Below, piece after piece: positions 33,858-46,168 of a stretch of DNA of 64,000 nucleotides. The notes beneath the pieces were generated by a model. The model searched no databases, was not told the DNA's origin, and saw nothing but the letters and a program-made list of their open reading frames with translations. This stretch comes from Aricia agestis (taxonomy: Eukaryota; Arthropoda; Insecta; Lepidoptera; Lycaenidae). The stretch spans positions 5,994,501-6,058,500 of the forward strand of contig NC_056423.1 in the NCBI RefSeq assembly GCF_905147365.1. The letters are read 5' to 3'. The number at the start of each line of letters is the position of its first letter. Positions within the stretch are counted from its first letter, which is position 1. A program made the position numbers and the translations under genes.

Positions 33858-35138
33858 GTCGAGACCTTGGTTTAAGTTAAAGATAACCATCCGTAGTAGT
33901 TGGTTAAAGATAACCATCCGTAGTATGCTGTATGAAGGAACTCAAAGTACGGGCTACTTTTGCCATTTTTTAGTCTTTTAAAGAGACTAAACGCCTCTAC
34001 TTTTACAGTGAACTCTATACACATTACGCGGTACTCATAGACATTACACACTCATAATTAGTAAGTATTATCACTTACGTTTGTTCGTTCGTCACATCCT
34101 ATAATATATCTACCATTATTGATAAAATATAAGTATCGAGAAACACATGGCAGAATAATCAATCGCGGTTTCAGAAAACGGGACAATTTGGCGTCCCAGA
34201 GATCATTTCGGGGACACCGGGACACGTAACTATAAAAAGGGACAGTCCCGTTCAAAACGGGACGTCTGGTCACGTTAAGTATTCAGAAGAAACTCAAAGT
34301 ACGGGCGACTTTTGCCATTTTTAGTCTCTTTAAATCTTTGGTTTATGTCGGGACTTCGCTGACTATCCGTAGTATGACAATAAGGAACGTACTCAAAGTA
34401 CGTTACCACTTTTTACACATTTGAGCATTTTCCTCCCACAGTGTATGTATGGCCGTCATCCCCCTGATTTTCCCTTAAGATGCTGCATTTTTAAAAACGT
34501 GACAATAACATTATGGTTTCCCTTGGGTGAGAAAGAGTAGTACTGGCGTACTCCCTTGAATACCGGTCGTCCCCTATCTAAAGTCATGTAATTTGGAAAC
34601 GTTGCCTTAGTACCTACTGAAGTGTATAAGTAACTTCATAAATCTTAAATACAAGATAAAATGATAAACCTTTGTGTGCATTTTGCTTCACGTATAGTAC
34701 GAGTATGTAATAATCAACATTGGTTTCGTCAGATCAAATGATGACGTTATTATTTAAAATGGACAATTAAAAAACAAATCACTTAATTTCAGATTTTAAA
34801 CAGTATTTATCTACTTTAAGCCTTTCTTTACATTATCATAAATATTCAACTAAAACGCCACGCATAAATTCAATGAAATACAAAAAAATATATATATAGC
34901 TAAGATAATGTAGTCTGGTATTTTATTTTATTGTGAATTACATGCTACCGAATTATATATTACAATAAAATTATTAACCAGTTTAAAATGTTTATTAATA
35001 CAATCATGCATCTATTAAAAATTAAAATCATCAACTTTAACAGGTTCTGGATTTCTGGAATAGGTAAACTATGGGAACGTAAATTACTCCGGAACAAAAA
35101 CAATACGTAGGTAATAAGTAATTACTCTATTGCTAAGT
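33858..35138. other. Unassigned; short duplicated motifs
   Basis: GATAACCATCCGTAGTA and ACTCAAAGTACG recur a few times between 33880 and 34400, hinting at a degraded tandem. No gene. Confidence 0.35.
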
Positions 35139-35375
35139 ACTCACATACGGTTTTGCTCGATCGAGCAATAACGTCCAGCAAAACCCGCGGCTCGGGCTTT
35201 CGTCCACACATCCAGCATTGCTCGATAGTTTTATTCTAAATCGATATATTTAATTCCATCAAGCCGGCTCGATGCGACCCTTCGTACTGTCAGTTTTGCG
35301 GTCCACACAGTAATTATTACTTGATTTGGATTACTCCAATAGTTTTACAACTATCGAGCAAAACCGCATGTGAGT
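35139..35375. mobile_element. TIR MITE (ACTCACATACGGTTTTGCTC)
   Basis: Left ACTCACATACGGTTTTGCTC and right GAGCAAAACCGCATGTGAGT are inverted. Target duplication unclear. Confidence 0.6.
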
Positions 35376-35389
35376 CCTTAGTCCTTAGC

Positions 35390-35662
35390 CAGTGACGGAT
35401 TAACCCTTAATCAAATTAAGCAATTGCCTAGGGCATCACGTCTGAGGGGGCACCAGAAGAAGGACAAAAAACATCCGTCCTTAGGGCATATTCACGTCTC
35501 AACACTCTCACCTCATCATAAACCTCACTAAAACCACAGTATAGCAATATGACATATCCCTATGCTATACTGTGCTAAAACAGATTCTAGTTGACGTACA
35601 ATACACAGGTGGTACACATGCATGGATTGCTTAGGGCATCAAGTAGTCTTAATCCGTCACTG
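35390..35662. mobile_element. hAT-like MITE, family F3
   Basis: Ends CAGTGACGGATTAA and TTAATCCGTCACTG are exact inverted repeats of the hAT CAGNG type. Perfect 8-bp duplications TCCTTAGC sit at 35382-35389 and 35663-35670. Confidence 0.85.
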
Positions 35663-35670
35663 TCCTTAGC

Positions 35671-37467
35671 ATATTATGACGTATGTTCTATCTGCATCCT
35701 CCATACATGCTACCAAATTTTATCAAAGTCTGTTTAGTAGTTAAAGCGCGAAGAGGTAATAGACAGATAAAAAGGTAAACGGACTCGCACGTGTATTTTT
35801 AATGCACCGGTTGTTTCGTTCTTAAGAAATTTACTCTCGAACGTGCTCCGTTTAAAATTATTACCAAAAATGTCAAAGCAAATGCTGACATAATATTTTA
35901 TTAAGGGGCTACTGTTATTACACGCACGACTAAACTCTAATAGGTGTGTTTGTATGTATGTACCATGTATTAGTCAACATAGACCGCTGACCTCCAATAT
36001 ACAAGTACGCTGGACTTATGATACCCACCTGCTTTTTGTGCCTATTTGAAGAGGAATCAGCGCCCCCAATGCGAAGGAAGAGAACTAAATCTGACGTAAC
36101 TTGCAAATGGCCGCTTAATCGCTATTGGTTGTAGAAACTAGTATTAGTTCCAAGTACTCCCACTACTGCTATCAGCGCCAATATGGCGACTTTCAAACGT
36201 CATTTTATGTCAAATTTATTTCTCTTTCCCCGCATTCGGGGCGCTGATTCCGCTTCAAATAAGCACATAAACCAGCATTCATTTCAAAGGGTGTCGTAAG
36301 ATTGGTAAGTCCAGGTCAGTGACATAGACAGATAACATCTAACAAGAAGAAGAACATCTTAGAAGTTTCTCCAATCCCGGAATTTCAGGATTTTTGTTTA
36401 ACAATATTATTATTGCTCTAGGTCCTAGGAAGTCGCCTCCAAAACTTGCCAGCTAAAAACTGATATGAGGGAATAGACGCAAATGCATCCAGATGAAATG
36501 AAATAACAAATAATCCCTAAGACTCTACACAACGGCCTCATTTTTTTCTGGGTCCCACACCGCCCCCCCCTTTGACCTTCAGCGCCCACAAGGGGGCGTT
36601 ATCGCCCACTGGGTAACTAGGAAAGGCTGCATGAGAGTATTTAGAAAAAAAAATACAGTTTTTCTTTTGGCGTTTCTTGTAAGTACTATTCTTAGCCTGT
36701 AGAAAAATGCCTGGGGCAGATTCGACCGTACCATCTGCAGGGAAAGTGTTAACATGCTAGGCATTTCTGAGTATGTATTTAAATGACTTGTCAGCACGGC
36801 CAAGTTCGAAATATTAATAATGATGAACTGTACAGTAGTCAGACGGACATACAATGATTTATAGTCGTATTACACTGTTTAACATGAAATTAATTTCACT
36901 CCTTTACCGTTACAACGCGCCCAAGCGATTATGATCCCAACGCCCATAAATATAAAAGTCAAAAGGCGCTGTCATAATTTTAATATTGAAACATTTGTGA
37001 TTTACGGCGTACCGTCGAATAATGTGTCGTACGCTGTCGGAATAAGAGTGATTTTTGCGGGGCGGTAGGTAAGTATAATAAATATCTGGGCCCCAAAGAG
37101 TCAAAACATGTATGGCTGGGTTAAATGAACTTACGTTTTGACCTTTAGATTTGCTGAGCATCTGATGCCTCTGTACTGTTATTTGCGATACACTTATATC
37201 GAAGATGAATATCATTTCATGTTTCGTAGTAAACTTATTAGTTAGGAGCCGTTCATAAATTACGCGAGAAAAAGGAGGAGCGGGAGTCCAAGCAAAGTTA
37301 CATAATCTCACGTGAGCAGACGGGTGCCTCTGCTAAATCACTTAACATTAACTTATAAATTATAATTTATAAATTACATATAATAATATCTATCATACAT
37401 ATGACTAATATTAAGTATAGAAAAATAATGTTTTCAATTATTGTAACCATAATAAAAATATATGTAA
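35671..37467. other. Unassigned, about 1.8 kb
   Basis: The 133-residue minus frame at 36910-37311 shows no domain or compositional support. 37244-37315 resembles one end of the element at 27300. Confidence 0.4.
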
Positions 37468-37781
37468 CTAGCTGTCCCGGCAAACGTTTCTTTGCCATTT
37501 ATAGTATTTCGCTCGTATTATTTTATTGAAGTGACTAAATAAGTATGTCACCATGGCAACGTCCATCGCTATCCCGTCGCACAAACAATGGTCGCCGTCA
37601 GTCTCGAGTTTTTTCAATTTACTATTATTTATTCAACAAATGCACTTATCAATATAAAAAGTACTCAGTAGCCGATTCTCAGACCCACTGAATATGCATA
37701 TAAAATTTGGTTAAAATCAGTAAAGCCGTTTCAGAGGAGTACGCGGCCTAACATTGTGACACGAGAATTTTATATATAAGA
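37468..37781 (-). mobile_element. Helitron family B, complete copy
   Basis: On the minus strand begins TCTTATATATAAAATTCTCG, then TAGGCCGCGTACTCCTC, and ends GCCGGGACAGCTAG before T. 314 bp, non-coding. Reference copy for 962, 41754 and 63834. Confidence 0.78.
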
Positions 37782-38708
37782 TGTACTTACTTATACAGAC
37801 GTATGTCTGTCTGTAACTCTTTCTCTCCTTCAGTTTTGAACTACGGTATTTCAAAATCGTCATACTTAATTTAGGGACTTCATTAGCTAGTAATTAGTAA
37901 ATCACCAACAAAGTAGTTCTTCTTAAAATGCACTTTAACGGCGACACCTGGCGAAACGCAGATGATCAAGGATTATTTAAAAATTTAATAAAGATTTTGA
38001 CACAAAGTCATTAGTCATTACATTTTAAGTCAAACTATCCATTAAATTAAAGTTAAAAGTATACATAATGAATTATAAAATCGAAAATTTAGGGTTCGTC
38101 GCCCCCTTAAGGTGCTTGTTGAGCTTGCAATTTCCAGTTAGAATTAAGCTCTTCAACAGTACAATAAGGTAAAAAAAACTTAAGCTAGTTTTTCTTATTG
38201 GACAGTTCCACTGGTAGTTCATGAATCATAAACCAATCCTTTTATTAAAGCACAAAAGCTATGGTAAAGTTGACGTATATCTTATCTTATAATTATGACT
38301 TTCGATACGCCCTCTAAAATATTGAGTCATTATATTTTTTAAATTATAAAATATAAATCATTGTCCAAAACTAATGCTACGCTCAAAATTAGAATAAACG
38401 AAAAGCCCAAAATGACTTTCTCTCTGTAAATACGTTATTAAATTTTATTAAAACTTATGATGACATAAATATTATGTATTTACTTAATAAATACTTTTCA
38501 GATTAGGGGCCATAAAAAATGTATGATATTTTTATTGTGTTTGTCGTTTTTGCGCCCGGTGTAATATAATTTTACAACCTGCCTGACCGGGCTTTGCTCT
38601 GCTTTTTTGCATAATTCGCCATAAAAGGAAGCCGAGAAGCTGCCAATGAAAAGCCTAAACAGAATAAAATAGTGCTTGGAAGTGAAATGTAGAGTTACCC
38701 CTGCATAT
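37782..38708. other. Unassigned AT-rich sequence
   Basis: No gene or repeat recognised before the minisatellite. Confidence 0.4.
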
Positions 38709-39300
38709 AAAATAAACTTACAGGCCGATGTAGAGTTAACCCCAGGTAAAATAAACTTACAGGCCGATGTAGAGTTAACCCCATGTAAAATAAACTTACA
38801 GGCCAATGTAGAGTTAACCCCATGTAAAATAAACTTACAGGCCAATGTAGAGTTAACCCTATGTAAAATAAACTTACAGGCCTATACCCCATGTAAAATA
38901 AACTCACAGGCCAATGTAGAGTTAACCCCATGTAAAATAAACTTACAGGCCTATGTAGTTTACCCCATGTAAAATAAACTTACAGGCCGATGTAGAGCTA
39001 ACCCCATGTAAAATAAACTTACTGGCCAATGTAGTTTACCCCATGTTAAATAAACTTACAGGCCGATGTAGAGCTAACCCCATGTAAAATAAACTTACTG
39101 GCCAATGTAGTTTACCCCATGTTAAATAAACTTACAGGCCGATGTAGAGCTAACCCCATGTAAAATAAAATTACAGGCCGATGTAGAGTTAACCCCTGCA
39201 TGTAAGATAAACTTACAGGCCTATGTAGAGTTAACCCCTGCACGTAAAATAAACTTACTGGCCAATGTAGAGTTAACCCCATGTAAAATAAACTTACAGG
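38709..39300 (+). repeat. 39-bp minisatellite, about 15 units
   Basis: Units read AAAATAAACTTACAGGCCAA then TGTAGAGTTAACCCCATGT. Most are 39 bp, others 30-42. The pair of units at about 38976-39051 is repeated next to itself, a higher-order step. Because 39 is 13 codons, frames stay open on both strands (PCKINLQANVELT on plus, GLTLHWPVSLFYM on minus), but I see no start or splice context and treat it as non-coding. Confidence 0.9.
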
Positions 39301-40493
39301 TCGCTTTGAATTGATAACTAAAACCAAAAGACTAGAATAATTGCAGAGTGCAGATTGCAAAATACCTTAATAGCCTATGAGCCATTACTCATTAGGCTAT
39401 CAGACATCCGGATCTTTAAAAAAATGTACAACAAGCCCCATAAAGTTTCTAAAACTTAATCCTTAATGAAACACTTTAATCTTGCCGATAACTCGGCGGT
39501 TTTTGACGTAACCTAAAATTAAGCTACTAATAATGCTATAAATTTAATATTAGCATAACCAACACATAAATAACTTGAGCGTTTAACTAAATACTAATAA
39601 CCCCGCTAATGACCAATATATTTACAAAATACAATAACTTCATTAACATTTTATAGTTCTAGAGCCGCGAAGTGTGAAAAATATCGATATTGATATGTTA
39701 TTTATAAAAAGATTTATTCTGTTTGAGCATTTATCAAGCGTTATCTCGAATTATCTGTTTTTTGACCCCAAAAAGACAAGGTATTTCGTTTAAACTTTAT
39801 TAAAATCTATTAAATAACGTGATCACGTTGATAAGATTGATTTTTAGATTGAATTTTTGCTGGGGGGCCAAAAAATTAAATCCTGTATGGATGAAAATCC
39901 TGGTACTTTACGTATCAATGTGCTCATTTGGCGATTTTCTTTTGTTTTTGTGATTTTCTTTATATTGTTGTTATGTTAGAAACTTATAAATTAATTTCAT
40001 CTTCTTCATTTCAATGCTAAAAATAAAAATACGTATAATATGTTTTGGTGTACTACATATTTTCAAGAAAAAGTTACAAATATCTAAGTACATATATAAT
40101 ACGTATCATTATATAAGCTATTTCGCGAATTTTAATATTTTTATGCTTTTAACAATAATAATTATGTCAAAGTATTAATTTCGTTTTATGATTAACGATT
40201 ATTGTTTCGTTGTCTAATGGGCCGTCAGGACGTTACCAACACTTGATAAACTATTTCGTCGCAAAAAATCATAGTATCGATTACATAGATCGAAATATTT
40301 CGATATAATAGGTTTTATATTTCATTTTATGTTATTTATATTCATAATTTGTAAATGTTTTTCCAAGGATCGATCTCATTAATATTAATTTTTTATTTAT
40401 GGCCGTTCCAGTTTTGTCGGTGTCACTTAAGGGCAAATATCTTACTCAATCCATATACATACTTAATATCATAGTAACATGCGAAAGTTCTTT
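39301..40493. other. Unassigned AT-rich sequence
   Basis: No exon, hairpin or recognised repeat. Confidence 0.4.
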
Positions 40494-40808
40494 TTTTTTA
40501 TGAAATAAGGGGGCAAACGAGCAAACGGGGTCACCTGATGGAAAGCAACTTCCGTCGCCCATGGACACTCGCAGCATCAGAAGAGCTGCAGGTGCGTTGC
40601 CGGCCTTTTGAGAGGGAATAGGGTAATAGGTTAGGGATGGGAAGGGAAGGGAATAGGGGAGGGTAGGGAAGGCAATAGGGTAGGGGAAACACAGCGCTAG
40701 CGCTGTTTCACGCCGGTTTTCTGTGAGAACGTGGTATTTCTCCGGTCGAGCCGGCCCATTCGTGCCGTAGCATGAGCCATGCTTCGGCACGAATGGGCCG
40801 GCTCGACC
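40494..40808 (+). repeat. Dispersed repeat R2 copy with inverted end
   Basis: Both R2 halves and a short G-rich array. The right end GTCGAGCCGGCCCATTCGTG is followed at once by its mirror image (40788-40808), so the terminus is duplicated in inverted form. Confidence 0.72.
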
Positions 40809-40990
40809 GTAAAACGTTCTGTCTGTTACCTCTTCATACCCAAACCGCTGAACCGATTTTGTTTAAATTTGGTATTGAGATACTTTGAGTCCCGGGAAAG
40901 GACTTGGGGTACTTTTTATCCTGGCAATATGTAAGGTTCCCGCGCCATAGACGAATTTTGGCGCAACGGAGTTCCGAGCGTCATTAGCTA
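40809..40990 (+). mobile_element. Helitron-type fragment
   Basis: CCGCTGAACCGATTTTG, TTTGAGTCCCGGGAAAGGAC and GAATTTTGGCGCAACGGAG as at 21095-21273. Ends near CGTCATTAGCTA. Confidence 0.45.
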
Positions 40991-41753
40991 AATAATATTA
41001 ATTCTCTTATCTACAAAGTTAATAACGATAGCCATAATGTATGGTGAATGTGGAATGAATGTCTATTTTGCGAGTCAATTTAAATTTTTATCTAAATATA
41101 AACACATTATTTCTTAATTCCACATTTAGAAGAATTTATCTGGTTCGTGTTACATGAACCTACATTCTTCTAAATGTTTAAAAAAATAATATTTTTGTAA
41201 TATTTTCACTAATTTTGCATTTTGCATTTTTAAGTTCCATAGAGAATAGAAATGTGGAATTAAGAAGGGTTGTTTTGATTTTGATGTTGTTGAAATGAGA
41301 AAGTAAGTTTTGGGCAACATTTCAAGCCAAGCTTTTATTCATTTTCGTACAATTTTTGACATTAATTAATATAATGGAAGTTACATTTTTAGTGCCAACA
41401 ATTTCTTCACGTTTCTTTAAATAATTATTTACAGAAGTCAGAACTATTCCTTATACATAATGATCGCCAAAATGCCAGTTTAACTCAAAATTGTATGCTC
41501 TTATTGATAGTCAGAAATAAATAATTTTATAAATAAAGGATTATTAACTGTTAATTTTTTCTCACGGACATAGGCTATCTTTCATACCAAGAGGATTTTA
41601 ACGCATAAGTAATGAACGCGTGGGTATGAACTTTTGTTGAAAACTGGTTCATCGTACAGGTCCCTTGACAAACAAATCCGTTATTTTTATTGTATGTTTA
41701 AGTCGCAAATGGCCTTTTAAAACTCTATGACAAAAACCTGATTTTATAATATT
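40991..41753. other. Unassigned sequence
   Basis: CATTTAGAAGAATTTATC (about 41124) is loosely mirrored near 41165-41180. No gene. Confidence 0.35.
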
Positions 41754-42083
41754 ATTAGCTGTCCCGGCAAACGTTTCTTTGCCTTAAGTATTTCGCCCGT
41801 ATTATTTTATTGAAGTGACTAAATAAGTATGTCACCATCGTCCAAACTATAATAGCTATCCCGTCGCACAAACAATGGTCGCCGTCAGTCTCGAGTTGTA
41901 ATAATTTACTATTATTTATTCAACAATTTATACAATTATCAATATAAAAGTACCTACCCAGTAGCCGATTCTCAGACCCACTAAATATGCATATAAAATT
42001 TGGTTCAAATCAGTAAAGCCGTTTCGGAGGAGTACGCGGCCTAACATTGTAAGTTGTGACACGAGAATTTAATATAATATTAG
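41754..42083 (-). mobile_element. Helitron family B copy
   Basis: Matches 37468-37781 from the CCCGGCAAACGTTTCTTTGC block to GACACGAGAATTTAATAT. The terminal CTAG has mutated to TTAG and the 5' end is altered. Confidence 0.7.
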
Positions 42084-42121
42084 AATTACTGGCTTGTACG
42101 GCATTGCCCACGTAAATCCAC

Positions 42122-42262
42122 ACATCCATACTAATATTATAAATGCGAAAGCACAGAAATATGTGTGCGTAAGTGTGTCTGTTACCTCATTACGGCCAAA
42201 ACGCTGAACAAATTTTGCTGAAATTAGAGATGGTAACATTTTGAATCCCAAGAAAGGACATT
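42122..42262 (+). mobile_element. Helitron 5' fragment
   Basis: Starts CCATACTAATATTATAAATG with a TGTGTCTGTTACC tract and CGCTGAACAAATTTTGCTGA. Ends abruptly. Confidence 0.5.
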
Positions 42263-42448
42263 TTTTTTATATTTATTTTTTTAAAGGGATTTTTGTACAG
42301 AAAGACGATGTCAATCCCATCGTACCTTATGCTAAATATAACAATTTATGATTATTATGCCGAATTATAGCTAAAATAATTATATAGCATTCTAGCTGCA
42401 GCATCAGAAGAGAAAGGACATAATATGAATTAGGATATATAGTACGGG

Positions 42449-42507
42449 AGCGTATTTGTACGGGAGCCCTAGAAAAAATTGATCTAGGGCTCCCGTACAA
42501 ATACGCT
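42449..42507. repeat. Perfect hairpin, 25-bp stem
   Basis: AGCGTATTTGTACGGGAGCC continues to 42473 and is exactly mirrored at 42483-42507 across a 9-base loop. It sits at the inner edge of Helitron-like sequence. Confidence 0.75.
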
Positions 42508-42798
42508 TTATCCCGAAGAAACTTATTTTGGAGCACCGCGCAGAGTTGTGGGCGTGACCTAGACCCTAGTATGCCATAAAATTCCCAATGCGCCTAAAGA
42601 AAATTAGAAACTTTTCTATTAGTTTTTTTAATAATCAATCGATAAAAGTGGGCGAGGATTAATTAAAATATAAATATAAGTGACGACACCGCGTCCTATA
42701 ATGTCTCCAGCCATATCGTCTTATATTAGATACCTATTCTTTAAATAGTTTGTGAAAAACTGCAGACAATATTGGCAATACGCCATAAAATATCGAAT

Positions 42799-42862
42799 AG
42801 TATAGTAAAGTATATTACTTTAATATACTTTACTATATTAAAGTAATATACTTTACTATACT
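42799..42862. repeat. AT-rich inverted repeat, 24-bp perfect arms
   Basis: AGTATAGTAAAGTATATTAC (to 42822) is mirrored at 42839-42862; the 16-base spacer is itself nearly palindromic. Confidence 0.75.
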
Positions 42863-42959
42863 TATAGTATATACTAATTACTACCTACGTGGTCTGCTCG
42901 TCTCAGGGAATTAAAGGCATCAAAAGTTTTCAAATTTATTCAAATACATACAAATAGAT

Positions 42960-43190
42960 TCGTTTATCGCGCAGGAATCGTACATTTTTCCAGGACATAA
43001 GTATCCTGTGTCCTTTCCCGGGATTCAGAGTATCTCAATACCAAATTTCATCTAAATCGATTCAGCGGCTTGGGCGTGGAGAGGTAACAGAGTACACAGA
43101 TTTTGCATTTTTAGTAAGGATATAATAACCAAATAGGAGAGGCAATAGAAAGACAGACAGACACACTTTCGCATTTATTAGTAAGGATAA
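42960..43190 (-). mobile_element. Helitron fragments, inverted
   Basis: On the minus strand: CGCTGAATCGATTTAGATGA and CCCGGGAAAGGACACAGGAT, plus a second start-like block (ACTAATAAATGCGAAAGTGT) near 43190. Confidence 0.45.
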
Positions 43191-43372
43191 CCAAATAGGT
43201 CAGTGTTCATACGGCATTTGGAATGTAACGAATTGGTCGAATTGGTAGTAATACAATACCGGTCGTGTACGTCCTTGGCGTCTCCAGCCCGCAAACCGCA
43301 TCGTATGTAAGAGTAAATCACATACTATATGTTGTCATCATCATTATTCTGCAGCAGCTGATTACTCTAATA

Positions 43373-43677
43373 CAGGGATCACGAAATGGCGGACCGCGGT
43401 CCGCATCCGGACCGCCGACCCATTGTGTGCGGACCAAGCATTTTCAAAGATTATAACTTCGTTAAAAATAAATTTCGGTCTCGATGAACATCGCCAGGAT
43501 TGAATACCAATAGCTTGCACCAATTTCACTCCTAACGTCAGAGAGATAATTAGCTACAAAAATTGGCACTTTTGTCATTGATTTGTAAACTTTGCATAAT
43601 TTTTTTTAATGTGTGGACCGCGAAGGTAATTTTATTTCTTAAAATGGACCCCGAGCGCAACTAATTGGTGACCCCTG
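43373..43677. mobile_element. Non-autonomous hAT element, family F4
   Basis: Left CAGGGATCACGAAATGGCGG and right AATTGGTGACCCCTG form diverged inverted ends. Perfect 8-bp duplications CTCTAATA at 43365-43372 and 43678-43685. GTGGACCGCG-like subterminal motifs near both ends. Confidence 0.82.
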
Positions 43678-43724
43678 CTCTAATATTATAAATGCGACTC
43701 CTCTGGATACTATGAGGGGAAAAA

Positions 43725-43835
43725 ATGTATGAAATAAGGGAGAAAACGAGCAAACGGGTCCCTTGATGGAAAGTAACTACCGTCGCCCATGGACGCACGC
43801 AACGGAAGAGCTGCAGGTGCGTTGCCGGCACACAT
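43725..43835 (+). repeat. R2 left-end fragment
   Basis: ATGAAATAAGGGAGAAAACG to GAGCTGCAGGTGCGTTGCCG, then lost. Confidence 0.6.
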
Positions 43836-43867
43836 AATGTTGCGTGTTCATATCACATCGTGGTCAC

Positions 43868-44212
43868 CACAGACATAGATCAAGATAAATACCGCATGTG
43901 TATGTACTTCGCGTTCCATATCGCGTTCCCAAACCCCCCCCCCCCGATTCCGATAGCAGACCAAAGAACAGATCGAAAGTCTGTTCTTTAGTCTACTATC
44001 GGAATCGGACGTCAATCGGAATTTTAAAAATGCCTAAATGCCTAATTGTGCCGTATGGAGCTGTAGAAATTCGAATAGGAACGTTGGTCTAGGCCCTAGA
44101 TAATGAACACGTTTCTTATCATCGGTACGTCACAGTAGGTAGGAAAAAAGTGGCACGCTCGTTTTCATACAAATGGAGGGATATGCGGTATCTATCTTGA
44201 TCTATATCTGTG
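43868..44212. mobile_element. hAT-like MITE, family F2 copy 2
   Basis: Ends CACAGACATAGATCAAGATA and TATCTTGATCTATATCTGTG, with perfect 8-bp duplications GTGGTCAC at 43860-43867 and 44213-44220. A poly-C run and an inner hairpin (CCGATAGCAGACCAAAGAAC and its mirror) distinguish it from copy 1. Confidence 0.85.
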
Positions 44213-44220
44213 GTGGTCAC

Positions 44221-45377
44221 CAATAATATGGATGGCGACCTTAAAGAAGGACCCCAAAGGAAGATCTTCTTATCTATATGGCCGATTTAAATGAAATTTA
44301 GTATAGCAAAATTTGAGAGACGGAAAGGACCATTTAAGATTTCGTTGTGAAAACTGTACCCGCCATTTTGCCTGCATCATCTATATTATTACTACTGTTA
44401 TTGGCAGGTTTTACACGCTATATTATCATGATTCTAGTATCACGCGATTCACAAATGTACTGTGATACTGCGATTCGGCCTATTGATACCTGCCATCACA
44501 TTCAACCGACATCCTAAAAGGGGGCTCTAAATTTGGCTTTAATATTATATTTTATCAAACAGACTCTATTTCCTACGCCAACGATTTTTCTCGCCATTTT
44601 TATGGGTAGCATTATGACTATTCTCTTTATTCACGTTGGACTGAATTTAAGGAAAAAAAATCAGAACTCATCTTATTAAATAGTATAGCAAATCTAACTA
44701 TTATTAAATAAGATGAGTCAAGTGTATTCGAACTCCAACCCACAGCTTCTAGGAACTAACACTATTTTTAAACTAGGTGACAATATGTATTCATTATTCT
44801 TTCCTATTTATAATTCTAACTGTTAATGTATATTAAATAATGAAAACTTGCCGTAGTGAAAATATACTTTAGGTACTCACAAAAAAAAATCAGCCTAAAA
44901 ATAATCGAATTGAACAAAATGTTGTACTTAAATAATTTTAAGTGATATATACAGCTCCCTCTATCGTTAGGTTTGCGAAGTAAAATCTGCCCGCCCAGAG
45001 TTTGCCGCCCAGACACAATGCCGCCCAAAGTGTTCAAAACGTTTACCAAAGCAGCTACTAGGTGTCTCTCTTTATCGTGTTGGCAATATCGAAAAGGATC
45101 TCGTTAGGGCCAATAAAAGTTGAATACCCAATGGCAGAAATATGTTTTGTGAAATTGTGACCTAGCTCTATTAATCCTTCGATCGTGGATTCTTGGAAAT
45201 CTATTGTTATTCTATTGTGTCTCGCTCACCGTTGAGCTTATGGGGCTTGATGGGTTTACCCATCAATCCCCAAGCGGCAGCCGGTTGCCGCATAACAATT
45301 GAAAATCTATTGTGTCTGCGATACCCACGATGGAGGTGCTACATTTAATTCAATTTGGTCTTCTTCTTCTTTTCCAG
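44221..45377. other. Unassigned; hairpin near 44663
   Basis: GACTCATCTTATTTAATAATA-like arms pair between about 44663 and 44720. Near 45250 GGGGCTTGATGGGTTTACCC forms another small hairpin. No gene before the acceptor at 45377. Confidence 0.4.
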
Positions 45378-45479
45378 AAGCAGTAGACCAGTCAGCATGC
45401 GCGGGGTGACGTGAAGCATGGCTTCGGACGCGCGCCCGCGTTCGCCGGAAGATGGCGTCCGAAGACGACGTGACTTCAG
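45378..45479 (+). CDS. Candidate first coding exon of the GC-rich gene
   Basis: Preceded by a textbook acceptor (TCTTCTTCTTCTTTTCCAG). The ATG at 45418 has A at -3 and G at +4. The frame reads MASDARPRSPEDGVRRRRDF plus two bases before AG|GTCTAC, a weaker-than-usual donor. The exon at 46169 needs exactly two carried bases, so the phase fits and the join gives an Arg then SPYVTLG. The exon is GC-rich in an AT-rich setting, like the big exon. A short upstream frame (ATG at 45397, four more codons) precedes the start. The acceptor implies a further upstream untranslated exon. Confidence 0.5.
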
Positions 45480-46168
45480 GTCTACCGTATTCTACTCGAA
45501 GGTCCTAGACTGTTGTAACTGTAGGGTGAAGTCAGGTGGCAGATAGACCGTAGACGAAGAATGGAGGGATTTCAGCAGCTGTTGTTGCCAAAGGATGGCC
45601 AAAAGTAATGTTATGAATGAATGCACTTGTATAAGGAGTAAAATACGCTCAATACAACATACCACAATGCAGCGTATGTTTACTCGGATTAAATATTGCA
45701 TCTCTTTACTCTTATCTCGAAATAATTTCCATGGAATTCAATACTCGTCAATATAACTTTGTCCTTAGCGGAGAGATACGAGTTGTAAACATTGTTTGGA
45801 GGTCGTTTTAGTGCCAAATCGCTAGCGTCCGCCTATTTATACCCAAAAGTCTTCCGTCTGTCTGCCACCTGCCGCCACCGGCGCTCTATCGCGATATTGC
45901 AACTTTTTGATTCACGACGAACACTTTGAAGTCGGATGGCCGGTGATTTACGCATCTCCGACGTCCCGAACGCTCTTTCAAAGAATCGCGTGGACGCGAA
46001 TCATCCGCTCGAATATAATTCTCGGATCGGAGTGGGTCGGAGGGAATCCTCCCGGAATTCTGCGGCGAGTCGCGGGGGAGCTCGCCCGCCGCCCGCTCTA
46101 AATCCGTCGCACTCGCCGCCCGACCGCTCGGCGGGCCGCACGTGCTAAATATACCGGCGCCTGCGCAG
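45480..46168 (+). other. Putative intron with a same-frame open stretch
   Basis: Contains a TATTTATACCC motif near 45834 and an ATG-started frame 45936-46148 (MAGDLRISDVPNALSKNR and so on) in the same frame as the following exon, closed by TAA at 46146. CTAAAT about 20 bases before the CAG at 46168 could be the branch point. This could be an alternative promoter and 5' leader. Confidence 0.4.

Noticed and set aside
36910..37311. 133-codon minus-strand frame
   Set aside because: No recognisable motif, splice context or compositional signal; length is possible by chance.
38676..38972. Repetitive protein frame (KINLQANVELT units) and its minus-strand counterparts
   Set aside because: Unit length is a multiple of three, so open frames arise automatically on both strands. 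No start, signal peptide or splice evidence.
38709..39300. CRISPR-like repeat array
   Set aside because: Units are contiguous with no unique spacers, and the genome is animal.
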